The translations under genes and the position numbers were made by a program. DNA of 64,000 nt from Acidobacteriota bacterium (GTDB taxonomy: Bacteria > Acidobacteriota > Blastocatellia > Pyrinomonadales > Pyrinomonadaceae): contig JADJOS010000001.1 in assembly GCA_016713675.1 (NCBI GenBank), positions 1,984,001 to 2,048,000 on the forward strand. Reading direction: 5' to 3'. Every line of letters starts with the position of its first letter. Position 1 is the first letter of the stretch. Below, piece by piece: positions 9,901 to 17,145 of this stretch. The notes below the pieces were generated by a model. That model saw only the letters and a program-made list of their open reading frames with translations. It was not told the origin of the DNA and did not search any database.

Positions 9901-10953
9901 TTGCCCATTCGGCGAAGTCGGGCCCGGCGTAAAAGGAAATGGATTATCGGCAACATTTATCATCGCGTTGGGATTGGCGTAAACGCCGTAAGTTGCGGAT
10001 TGTGTTTGATCTTCGGTGATGTTTTTACGCCAAAGCATGGTGCCGTGTGCGGCGTCGACGATAATGTAATAGGCATTGACAGGTTGCCAAATAAGCACGC
10101 GCCAAGCCGGTAACGCGACACCCGGCTCAGTTGGAAAGTACATTTTCTCTGCAGTCGTTGCCGAGTCGCCGGTGCCGAATATCGTTTTGAGTTCGCTCGA
10201 AACCGTTTGCTCCCTCTTGATATTCAGCGTCGAAATATCTGAATTGATATACCCTGCCGCGGCCCTTACTGCTGCAAGCGGATCACCAAATTCAGCTGAC
10301 ACCGCTGTGTGATCGATCGCCGGTGCGAGGTTGTTGATAACTCGGATGATCTCGCCCTGTTTGGTGAAGCCGGCCTTAACCTCTCCGCGGAAGACCGGAA
10401 TCCCGTTGATGTCTTGATTGAGTTCGACAAACGAAAGGTTACCGTCAGGATTGGTGTAATCGGCGAATACCTTGAGCTCGTCGATCTGTTCCGAGGTCGA
10501 TCCGACAAGGCCGGCGTTTTGTCGCAGAAACTCTCTCAAAATGTCTGAACGCTTGGCTGACGACGGACGCGTCAAATATGCACGGCCTTGCTTCACGTCG
10601 GGGCCGATCACTTCAGGGATACGGATATCAGAATTATATTCAACCTTGAGCGATGGAACATTCTGCCGTAGGTTCTGTTCGCCAACGACAAATCCGTCGC
10701 GGGCATCGGCGATCTCGACCGCGCTTTTTCCGGCGGTATTGCGAAAAGCAGCGATCTTTTCAAATGCCGATTTGTCTGTTCTGATATCGTAGTTATTAAG
10801 CTCATTCTCGTGGCTCGCAGTCTGAGGTACCATTCCCTGAGCTGCGGAGGCCGGCCGTTTGAAAGGAAGCAGAAATGCGGCAGCGATAAGCGTTAGGACG
10901 ACTAAACACAAAATGGCATTACGCCTCGTATCGGTCATTGAATTTGATGACAT
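6937..10953 (-). CDS. Secreted M36 (fungalysin) metalloprotease with MAM-like and FG-GAP domains
   Basis: 1338 aa. Signal segment about residues 14-37, FTP-like propeptide with GEVKAGFTKQGEIIRVINNL, zinc motif HEITH (about 539-543) and GEGWSDWYAH carrying the third ligand. Downstream are a beta-sandwich linker and a domain with ESFDSVTAPNLPTGW and VGWWVDNVEV, typical of choice-of-anchor J / cleaved-adhesin (MAM-like) folds. Then come six to seven FG-GAP units ending in FGLPGDLPIPNKYIP. AGGAG lies 9 nt before the ATG. It aligns along the N-terminal two thirds with the 1583-aa protease downstream, so the pair arose by tandem duplication, but the ends differ: this copy has the MAM-like domain and no P domain. 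The 278-bp gap between the two genes shows no clear terminator. Confidence 0.92.
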   Translation of the reverse strand: MSSNSMTDTRRNAILCLVVLTLIAAAFLLPFKRPASAAQGMVPQTASHENELNNYDIRTDKSAFEKIAAFRNTAGKSAVEIADARDGFVVGEQNLRQNVPSLKVEYNSDIRIPEVIGPDVKQGRAYLTRPSSAKRSDILREFLRQNAGLVGSTSEQIDELKVFADYTNPDGNLSFVELNQDINGIPVFRGEVKAGFTKQGEIIRVINNLAPAIDHTAVSAEFGDPLAAVRAAAGYINSDISTLNIKREQTVSSELKTIFGTGDSATTAEKMYFPTEPGVALPAWRVLIWQPVNAYYIIVDAAHGTMLWRKNITEDQTQSATYGVYANPNAMINVADNPFPFTPGPTSPNGQQGSPISRTNITRIGNETPYTFNNNGWITDGGDRTDGNAVQAGLDRDGVDGVDPNSEAINAGRTFAYTYSPLNPNSNTGEAPVAVPQTYPGSAFQQGSVTQLFYITNWYHDELYRLGFTEQARNFQDSNFGRGGVESDRIRGEGQDSSGTNNANFSTPADGGRGRMQMYIWTAPTPDIDGNLDADVVIHEITHGTSNRLHGNGSGLSTNMSRGMGEGWSDWYAHCLLSEPSDPINGIYTTGSYDTYLSGAGLNNYYYAIRRFPKAVMAFTGGPNNRPHNPLTFADVDATQQNLNDGAYPPRFNTTADQVHAAGEVWSTALWEVRGRLVTRLGWADGNRRVLQYVTDGMKLAPIGPTFLQERDAIIAAAQSSLPSGQANPDTADVWAGFAIRGMGFSAVVNNPGSGSGTARVTEAFDLPNLLQTPSFTVSDATGNNNGFPEPGETVSLSIPLSNNSGINATNTTLQVAGGNSVNYGTINNNSTVTQSVLYTVPANTPCGSSISVTFNVVSSLGPTSFTRTLIAGVPVATFTESFDSVTAPNLPTGWLTAQSGSGVLFGTVTNNTNSAPNSVFTPNTALIGGASLTSPAIPITSEAAIVTFRNRYDTEDGWDGGAFEISINGGAFTDILTAGGRFIEGGYNAAVGTVANNPISGRPAWTGTSSGFITTKIQLPASAAGQSVSLRWLFGEDTNTASVGWWVDNVEVAGNYTCSTLNLRSRADFDGDSKTDISVFRPSDGNWYLNRSTQGFTALNFGLSADIPTPGDFDGDGKADVAVWRPSDGNWHRLNSSNGQYVVNHFGSNGDIPQSGDFDADGKDDIAVFRPSNGLWYVLNSSNGIITILNFGLNGDKPVADDYDGDGKDDIAVWRPSTGIWYRMNSGNGQFFAVPFGLPEDLPTPADYDGDGKTDVAVYRPSSGIWYRLNSSNGQFGAIAFGLSGDIPAPGDYDGDGKDDQAVYRAGIWYLNQSLSGFSASSFGLPGDLPIPNKYIP

Positions 10954-11205
10954 TAAAATGAGCTCCTAAAAGATGTAGACGGTTTCAGACAATAAGAAAT
11001 GCAAAATATCGCAGGAGAAATCGAATTTACGCCACAAAACCACTAGACTCTAGATTTTGTGTTAGTTCGCAAAAAGACCGCGGCACGATAAACAACATTG
11101 GCGACGGTCTGAAAATTAGGTTTCAATTGTATTGTTCGCAAAAAATGATTTTAACAAATCGGCGATCGAAGTCAATGAATTTAGAAGTTCGGCCCGCGCT
11201 TTAAC

Positions 11206-13194
11206 ATGGAAGATGATCTGATCGACAGTGTTTTCGGGTGCGGCGGGCTGATCTCGCAGCACCACGATGCATACGAATATCGCGAGGGCCAGGTCAGAAT
11301 GGCCGAGGCGATAACGACCGCATTCGCCGAGAAAAAACACCTGATCGTCGAAGCCGGAACCGGAACCGGCAAGACACTTGCGTATCTTACGCCTGCGATC
11401 GCCGCCGCATTGGCAAAAAAGACTCGAATAATAATCTCGACGGGCACGAAAAACTTGCAGGAACAGTTGATGGAAAAGGATATTCCGTTTCTGCAAAAGA
11501 TATTGCCCAAAAAATTCAAGGCCGCGTATATGAAGGGCCGTTCGAATTACGCCTGTCTTTATCGCATTGCGAAATCCGACCATCAGCCAATCCTCGACGG
11601 CATCGGTGAGATCGATCATTTCAAAGAGGTCCGCGATTGGGTTCTGGAAACCAAAACCGGCGATCGAGCCGAACTGACGTATCTTCCTGAAAATCTTTCA
11701 TTCTGGAGCCGAATAAACGCCAAAAGCGACACGTGTATCGGCCAGAAATGTCCTGATTACGAACCGTGCTTTATCACACGTATGCGTACGAACGCTGAGG
11801 CGGCGGATATTGTCATCGTAAATCATCACTTATTCTTCGCCGACCTCAACGTTCGTGGCAACAATTTTGGAAAGGTTTTGCCGGATTACGCCGCCGTGAT
11901 CTTTGATGAAGCACATCTGATCGAAGACATCGCTGCCGATTACTTTGGGTTTCAGGTCTCAACGTTTCAGATCGACGAACTCGTTCGCGATGCCGACACG
12001 CTGCCGATAACGGACGCGATCGCGACAGCGGGAATTTTGCGGAAATCGGCAAAGGTTATCGGTCTGGCGGAGCAATTTTGGATCCGATTCCTGCAAGCTC
12101 GCGGCAGCGAAGGGCGTTTCCCGCTGATGCCGGACAGTTTTTCGCAGCGCGGTGCAAATGGCCAGCCGCAGCCGACTACGCACGGCGAGGCATACGAGGC
12201 GCTCGACTCGGCTCTTGGCCAGCTCGAGACGGAGATCGATGTATTCTCAGCAAAGATCCCTGAGGCTGACAGTGTCGTCAGACGCATCAGACAGACTCGA
12301 TTCGATCTGGGATTTATCATAAAACAGGCAGACCGGAACTACGTCTATTGGCTCGAAAAACGCGGACGCGGCATATTTTTGCAGGCTTCGCCGGTCGATG
12401 TTTCGGCATTGCTGCAGGAGAAGCTGTTCGACAAGGTCGACACCTGCGTCTTGACCTCCGCGACCTTGTCGGCGAACGGCAGTTTTAATTTTATCCGTGA
12501 TCGCTTGGGATTGTCGCCGGCGAAAACTACCTCACTCACGGCTCCTTCGTCGTTCGATTACGAAAAACAGGCGATAGTCTATTTGCCAAAGGTGATGCCG
12601 GATCCGCGCTCTCCGGAATTTACGCACGCGGCGGCGATAGAGATCGTCAAGATCGTGCAGGTTACACGCGGGCATGCTTTCGTTCTGTGTACTAGCAATT
12701 CGTCAATGACGGCATTGTACGAGTTGGTCTCGTCGCGGATCGGATATCCGTGCTTTTTGCAGGGAACAATGGCAAAAACCGGCCTGCTCGAAAAGTTTCG
12801 GGAAACGCCTAATGCCGTTCTTTTCGCCACTTCCAGCTTTTGGCAGGGCGTCGATGTTCGCGGCGAACAGCTTTCGTGCGTCATCATCGACAAACTCCCG
12901 TTCGCCGTCCCGACGGACCCGATCGTCGCAGCGCGCAGCCGTTTTATTGACGAGAATGGAGGCAAATCGTTTTTCGACTACAGCGTCCCTCAGGCTGTGA
13001 TCTCGCTGAAACAAGGAATCGGCCGTTTGATCCGCAGCTCGACCGACCGAGGCGTGATCGCCATCCTCGACCCACGTTTGAGATCGAAAGGCTACGGACG
13101 TGATTTTCTGAACAGCTTGCCGAGAATGCGGATAACCGGCGATCTTTCCGATGTCGACGCAATTTTTCAACCGGACGTCAAGAGTGCGGTATAA
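11206..13194 (+). CDS. dinG: DinG/YoaA-type ATP-dependent DNA helicase (XPD-like, Fe-S)
   Basis: 662 aa. Walker A VEAGTGTGKT (about residues 48-57), DEAH box at about 233-236 and motif VI GIGRLIRSSTDRG at about 604 place it in helicase superfamily 2 of the XPD/DinG branch. Four cysteines between the Walker motifs (NYACLY at about 116, then SDTCIGQKCPDYEPCF at about 177-190) match the spacing expected for the [4Fe-4S] cluster domain. No N-terminal exonuclease domain is present. Cytoplasmic; members unwind DNA 5' to 3' and act on R-loops or damaged forks. It is divergent from the M36 protease gene and 9 bp upstream of queD, so the two are likely cotranscribed. Confidence 0.92.
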   Translation: MEDDLIDSVFGCGGLISQHHDAYEYREGQVRMAEAITTAFAEKKHLIVEAGTGTGKTLAYLTPAIAAALAKKTRIIISTGTKNLQEQLMEKDIPFLQKILPKKFKAAYMKGRSNYACLYRIAKSDHQPILDGIGEIDHFKEVRDWVLETKTGDRAELTYLPENLSFWSRINAKSDTCIGQKCPDYEPCFITRMRTNAEAADIVIVNHHLFFADLNVRGNNFGKVLPDYAAVIFDEAHLIEDIAADYFGFQVSTFQIDELVRDADTLPITDAIATAGILRKSAKVIGLAEQFWIRFLQARGSEGRFPLMPDSFSQRGANGQPQPTTHGEAYEALDSALGQLETEIDVFSAKIPEADSVVRRIRQTRFDLGFIIKQADRNYVYWLEKRGRGIFLQASPVDVSALLQEKLFDKVDTCVLTSATLSANGSFNFIRDRLGLSPAKTTSLTAPSSFDYEKQAIVYLPKVMPDPRSPEFTHAAAIEIVKIVQVTRGHAFVLCTSNSSMTALYELVSSRIGYPCFLQGTMAKTGLLEKFRETPNAVLFATSSFWQGVDVRGEQLSCVIIDKLPFAVPTDPIVAARSRFIDENGGKSFFDYSVPQAVISLKQGIGRLIRSSTDRGVIAILDPRLRSKGYGRDFLNSLPRMRITGDLSDVDAIFQPDVKSAV

Positions 13195-13203
13195 TCGAGG
13201 TCT

Positions 13204-13587
13204 ATGGCGGCTTTTTTTGAGGTAATGATCGAGCGCAATTTCTCATCGGCTCACCAGTTGCGTGGGTACAAGGGGAAGTGTGAGAATCTGCACGGGCATA
13301 ATTATAAGATCGAGATCTTTGCGCGTGGAGAGGAACTGAACAACATCGGCCTGCTGATCGATTTTGGCGATCTTAAATCTGCCGCCGATGAGATCGTTAA
13401 ATATCTTGACCACCGAAATATAAACGAACTGCCGCCGTTCGACGAAGAACTAAACCCGTCCGCTGAGAACCTGGCCCGTTATTTTCTTGAATATCTGAAT
13501 ACCCGCATTGCCGATGAACGCGTCAAGGTTCACAAGGTCCGCTGCTACGAAACCCCAACCAGCGTTGCGACGTATCAAATTGACTAG
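13204..13587 (+). CDS. queD: 6-carboxy-5,6,7,8-tetrahydropterin synthase (QueD/PTPS family)
   Basis: 127 aa, normal length for QueD. Zinc ligands H17, H30 and H32 lie in SSAHQL and NLHGHNY; the catalytic Cys26 is in GKCENLHGH; DHRNIN and the late ETPTSVATY segment are typical. Converts 7,8-dihydroneopterin triphosphate to 6-carboxytetrahydropterin in queuosine/7-deazaguanine synthesis. A GAGGT sequence lies just before the ATG. No other queuosine gene is nearby; it follows the helicase gene by 9 bp. The bacterial 6-pyruvoyl-tetrahydropterin synthase activity cannot be excluded from sequence alone. Confidence 0.92.
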   Translation: MAAFFEVMIERNFSSAHQLRGYKGKCENLHGHNYKIEIFARGEELNNIGLLIDFGDLKSAADEIVKYLDHRNINELPPFDEELNPSAENLARYFLEYLNTRIADERVKVHKVRCYETPTSVATYQID

Positions 13588-13632
13588 TGCTTTTTAGAGA
13601 TCTAGATACCAACCCAATTGGAGGTCAATTAG

Positions 13633-14097
13633 ATGCGTAAGGTCATCATTGGTACATTCTTTCTATTTATATTTACCGTTCTGAACGTTTCAGCCCAGAC
13701 GGCGATTCTAGATGCCGATAAGGAAGCCATTAAGGCGACCGCACTCGATTATATCGAGGGTTGGTACGAAGGAAACCCGGACCGCATGGAGCGTGCACTT
13801 CATCCCGATCTTGCAAAACGGATCGTCCGCACAGACGCGCAGGGCCGAAGTTCGCTTGGACAAATGAGTGCCATGAGTCTAGTTCAAGGCGTCAAACGCG
13901 GCGGAGGAAAAGACACGCCAAAAGAGAAACAGCAAAAGGATGTAACTATTCTTGACGTTTTCGGCAATACTGCAAGTGTAAAGGTCGTGGCGTCGGATTG
14001 GGTCGATTATCTACATATCGCCAAATCCAACGGCCGTTGGGTGATCGTAAATGTCCTTTGGGAAATGAAGCCGAAACCGACCGTGACTACAAAATAA
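13633..14097 (+). CDS. Exported SnoaL/NTF2-like protein (putative lumazine-binding type)
   Basis: 154 aa with a signal peptide (hydrophobic residues 5-20, cleavage near VSA-QTA). The mature part, starting with EAIKATALDYIEGWYEGNPDRMERALHP, is the helix-turn typical of the NTF2-like / putative lumazine-binding family; the end (NGRWVIVNVLWEMKP) is the usual terminal strand pair. GGAGG lies before the ATG. No catalytic function can be assigned; such exported proteins are common in this phylum. It is followed by a bidirectional terminator shared with the convergent tRNA gene. Confidence 0.75.
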   Translation: MRKVIIGTFFLFIFTVLNVSAQTAILDADKEAIKATALDYIEGWYEGNPDRMERALHPDLAKRIVRTDAQGRSSLGQMSAMSLVQGVKRGGGKDTPKEKQQKDVTILDVFGNTASVKVVASDWVDYLHIAKSNGRWVIVNVLWEMKPKPTVTTK

Positions 14098-14131
14098 AAA
14101 AAAGCATCAAGCTAAGCTGCTTTATGCTTTT
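14098..14131. terminator. Bidirectional hairpin terminator
   Basis: AAAAGCAT / ATGCTTTT arms with an inner AAGC / GCT pairing, flanked by an A-run on the left and T-run on the right. It sits between the convergent SnoaL-like gene and tRNA-Pro and can end transcription in both directions. Confidence 0.7.
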
Positions 14132-14141
14132 CGGAAATTTA

Positions 14142-14218
<77 letters not shown>

Positions 14219-14240
14219 CCGACCAAAGTAAGAGTGTAGG

Positions 14241-14990
14241 TTACTCGTCTGACTTAGTCAAATCAGTATCTGTTTCAGTATCGGCGTCGTTGTTGCCGCC
14301 GCGTCGTTTTTCTCGCCAGGCCTTTACAAATTCGAAGATGATCGGCAGCAGCGAAAGAAAAACGACGACAATGACGACCTTGTCGATATGGTCTTCGAGC
14401 AGAAAATTCTCGATCCCGAAAACGCTTCGCATAAACTGCTCAACGACCCCGCCGAGAAAATAGCCTGCAAGCAGCATGCTGACAACCCAGGCAAATCCTC
14501 CGACTACGTTGTAAGTAACAAACTGTCGATAAGACATATCGGCGGCTCCGGCAACGATAGGTGCGAAAGTGCGAACGATGGGAACAAAACGGGCAATAAT
14601 GATCGTTTTTCCACCATGTTTCTCATAAAAACTGTGAGCCTTTTTGAGATGTTTCGGATTGAAGAATCGAGATTTCGGACGGCTGAATATTGCGGGGCCA
14701 ATTCTCTTGCCCGAATAATAACCGACCGCATCGCCTACAACTGCGGCCACGAAAAGCGTGATCATCAGCACAGCCAAATTTAACTTTCCGGCCGCCGCAA
14801 AAAGTCCGGCGACGACCAGAAGAGAGTCTCCCGGAAGAAAAAAGCCGATCGCAAGACCTGTTTCGGCAAAGACAATGAGGAATAAACCAAGATAGACCCA
14901 GATCCCGAGCTTGAGCAGCATCCAGTCGATAATTATCTTTGGATTTAGATATTCCTTGATCTGATAAAGTAAATCAACGATTGATTCCAT
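14241..14990 (-). CDS. DedA family inner-membrane protein
   Basis: 249 aa. Five to six hydrophobic segments and the DedA/VTT hallmarks: FAETGLAIGFFLPGDSLL near residue 40 and IIIARFVPIVRTFAPIVAG near 130, containing the conserved F/YxxxR and the re-entrant proline/arginine region. Family members are linked to undecaprenyl-phosphate or phospholipid translocation and proton-dependent envelope homeostasis. The C-terminus is charged and cytoplasmic (KAWREKRRGG). It lies 12 bp downstream of pcm and is probably the last gene of surE-pcm-dedA. Confidence 0.9.
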   Translation of the reverse strand: MESIVDLLYQIKEYLNPKIIIDWMLLKLGIWVYLGLFLIVFAETGLAIGFFLPGDSLLVVAGLFAAAGKLNLAVLMITLFVAAVVGDAVGYYSGKRIGPAIFSRPKSRFFNPKHLKKAHSFYEKHGGKTIIIARFVPIVRTFAPIVAGAADMSYRQFVTYNVVGGFAWVVSMLLAGYFLGGVVEQFMRSVFGIENFLLEDHIDKVVIVVVFLSLLPIIFEFVKAWREKRRGGNNDADTETDTDLTKSDE

Positions 14991-15002
14991 AAGATTGTCC
15001 GT

Positions 15003-15677
15003 TTATTGCCAGCCGTATTCGCCGATCAGAGGAACGAACGCGCATGGCCCAAAATTCTCGGAGGTGTTTCCTGATGTCGTGCGAGTGACGCGGATGAGCA
15101 TCTGAGACCGCTGTTCATCGCCGATCGGGATCACAAGCCTTCCGCCGACCTTTAACTGCTTGATAAGCGGTTCCGGTACGACCGGCCCGCCGGCCGCGAC
15201 GAGTATTGCATCGTACAGTTGATACGCGTCCCATCCGACCGTGCCGTCAGCAGCTTTAAGCGTTACATTTGTGAACCCAAGTGACCTTAATCGACGATCA
15301 GCTTCGTCAGCCAGATTCGGCAGCCGCTCTATCGCGAAAACTCTTCGCGCCAGGCTGGCAAGTACGGCGGTTTGATATCCTGTTCCTGCACCGATCTCAA
15401 GGACCTTTTCTGTGCCGACAAGTCCAAGCAATTCGGTCATTCTTGCCACGATGAACGGCTGCGAAATTGTCTGTCCCGCCGCGATCGGCAGGGCGTTGTC
15501 TTTGTATGCTTGGGAACGCAGTGCGTCCGGAACAAAGACGTGTCGCGGCAGGCGGCTCATTACCTCCAGGACGCGTTCGTCCGAGATCTTGTAATGAGTC
15601 CGCAGGTTTTCTGTCATCGATCGCCGCAGCAATTCGAAGCCGTCCTCATTATTCCGTTTCGGTGACATACCGTTCAT
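15003..15677 (-). CDS. pcm: Protein-L-isoaspartate O-methyltransferase
   Basis: 224 aa. SAM-binding motif VLEIGAGTGYQTA (from about 92) and the family signature ALPIAAGQTISQP (about 62-74). It methylates L-isoaspartyl residues to repair aged proteins in the cytoplasm. Two ATGs (15677 and 15668) are possible; the first is used here. It starts 3 bp after the surE stop, so the two are almost certainly cotranscribed, as in many Proteobacteria. Confidence 0.93.
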   Translation of the reverse strand: MNGMSPKRNNEDGFELLRRSMTENLRTHYKISDERVLEVMSRLPRHVFVPDALRSQAYKDNALPIAAGQTISQPFIVARMTELLGLVGTEKVLEIGAGTGYQTAVLASLARRVFAIERLPNLADEADRRLRSLGFTNVTLKAADGTVGWDAYQLYDAILVAAGGPVVPEPLIKQLKVGGRLVIPIGDEQRSQMLIRVTRTTSGNTSENFGPCAFVPLIGEYGWQ

Positions 15678-15680
15678 ACC

Positions 15681-16427
15681 TTATGTATTCCAGGCTGATA
15701 AGATCTCGAGCGCACGATGATTTGTCATATCGGCCCGCATTGGCGAAACGGAGACGAATCCCTCATCTATCGCCTCGAAATCGGTGCCGCCCTCGGCACG
15801 AAAACCTTCACGGACCTCACCGATCCAATAGTATGGCTTGCCGCGAGGGTCGATGTGTTCCCTTATGATCGGGCGGGCCGTCTTGAATCCTTGCTTTGTG
15901 ATGCGAATGCCAACCGGCACGCCTTTCGGTACATTTACATTTAGCAATGTCGATTCCGGGATTCCCTCCGCCAGTGCCTTGGCCGTAACTTCGCGGGCGA
16001 TGCGGGCTGATTCGGTAAAATCATGATCGCGATACGCGACGAGACTGAACGCGAGCCCCGGAACGCCGAGGATCGTTGCCTCGAGAGCTCCGGCGACTGT
16101 TCCCGAATACGAAGCGTCATCGCCGAGATTTGCCCCGTGATTGATTCCTGAGCAGCAGATATGAGGGCGTTCGTCGGCAGAGAGAATCTGATTCAGGGCC
16201 ATTACAACACAGTCGGTCGGAGTGCCGTCGACCGTCCAATGGCGGCTGTCGACCTGGCGGATGCGCAGCGGCCGAGCCAAGGTCAGGCTATGCGACGCAC
16301 CGCTCATTTCCGATTCGGGAGCGACGACGTACACGTCGCCGATCTCGACGAGAGCCGCCTCGAGTGCGGCGATCCCGTCGGCATGGATGCCGTCGTCATT
16401 GGTCAATAAAATTCGTGGTTTTGACAT
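15681..16427 (-). CDS. surE: 5'/3'-nucleotidase SurE
   Basis: 248 aa. N-terminal ILLTNDDGIHADGI with the metal-binding Asp pair, MSGASHSLT and GINHGANLGDDASYSGTVAGALEA are the SurE family motifs. Divalent-metal-dependent phosphatase acting on nucleoside monophosphates, and in some species on short polyphosphate. Cytoplasmic. First gene of a surE-pcm-dedA unit downstream of rpsU; a palindromic element separates it from rpsU. Confidence 0.95.
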   Translation of the reverse strand: MSKPRILLTNDDGIHADGIAALEAALVEIGDVYVVAPESEMSGASHSLTLARPLRIRQVDSRHWTVDGTPTDCVVMALNQILSADERPHICCSGINHGANLGDDASYSGTVAGALEATILGVPGLAFSLVAYRDHDFTESARIAREVTAKALAEGIPESTLLNVNVPKGVPVGIRITKQGFKTARPIIREHIDPRGKPYYWIGEVREGFRAEGGTDFEAIDEGFVSVSPMRADMTNHRALEILSAWNT

Positions 16428-16432
16428 TGTTG

Positions 16433-16500
16433 ATAGTAAAAAAGCGAAAAGGTGAAAGGCGCAAAACGCATTTTCACCTTTTCACTTTTTCATTTACTTT
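16433..16500 (-). repeat. Imperfect inverted repeat, terminator-like, between rpsU and surE
   Basis: Arms built of reiterated GAAAAGGTGAAA-like words face each other around GCG-CAAAA-CGC. Seen from the minus strand it lies directly after the rpsU stop and ends in a T-rich run, so it could act as the rpsU terminator. It also has the word-repeat architecture of other intergenic elements in this window. Confidence 0.6.
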
Positions 16501-16506
16501 ACCGAA

Positions 16507-16749
16507 CTAACGGCCCATCGGCCCTGACGGACGAGCTGGTCCTGCGTTGTTCATCGGACGCTGCTGACGAAAACGCCTGCGGTTACGCTTGCGAGCGTTT
16601 GCCGATTTGAGTTTTGCTTTTTGACCGGGCGGAATGAAGTGAGAATGCTTTTTCAGATCCTTGATGATCTCTTCGCTGATCACTTTCCGCTTAAAGCGGC
16701 GCAGTGCCGACTCGATCGATTCGTTATTGTTAACGGATATAAATGCCAT
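16507..16749 (-). CDS. rpsU: 30S ribosomal protein bS21
   Basis: 80 aa. Begins with an NNNESIESALRRFKRK segment and continues EEIIKDLKKHSHFIPPGQK, followed by a very basic NARKRNRRRFRQ tail, which matches the bS21 family. The C-terminus has an extra PMNNAGPARPSGPMGR extension. A near-perfect Shine-Dalgarno, AGGAGGTGAG, lies before the ATG, unusually strong for this window and typical of a highly translated ribosomal gene. Acts in translation initiation on the 30S platform. Confidence 0.93.
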   Translation of the reverse strand: MAFISVNNNESIESALRRFKRKVISEEIIKDLKKHSHFIPPGQKAKLKSANARKRNRRRFRQQRPMNNAGPARPSGPMGR

Positions 16750-17145
16750 TTATTTTCTCACCTCCTTTCGGCTAAGATCTTGCCCATTTGAGCAAACAAC
16801 TATTAAACAGTTTTTGGGGGCAAAAAGCAAACGCTGAGAGATGCCGCTGCCTCGCACCAAGAGTCCGGATTTTTAGGTGGTTGGTCGATTGGTTTGCGGA
16901 GCGAGCGGCGGCAACGGCGGAAGCGGGTGAATGATTGAAATGCAGGGCGGCGGTCGAAATACGCGTTTTCTGTCAAAACGAAACACTCGGCGTCGTATTA
17001 CTTTACGTTTTGTCGGATCGATACAGAACTTTCTCTAATTCCGCCCTTAATGTGGCGTTGAAGAGCCTTTGCGGCAAGCCGGATCTCTATCACGCAAAGC
17101 TCTTCAGCTAAATTCCATCAAAACGCTACAACTGTTGGACACTCC
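16750..17145. other. Intergenic stretch with one long hairpin
   Basis: No coding region seen. At 17059-17106 the arms TGAAGAGC-C-TTTGCG and CGCAAAGCTCTTCA pair over 14 bp with a single bulged base and a 19-nt loop. It follows the stop of the HEAT-repeat gene on the minus strand but has no T-run, so it is a weak terminator candidate or a processing/stability hairpin. The left part should hold the rpsU promoter; I could not place it with confidence. Confidence 0.55.
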
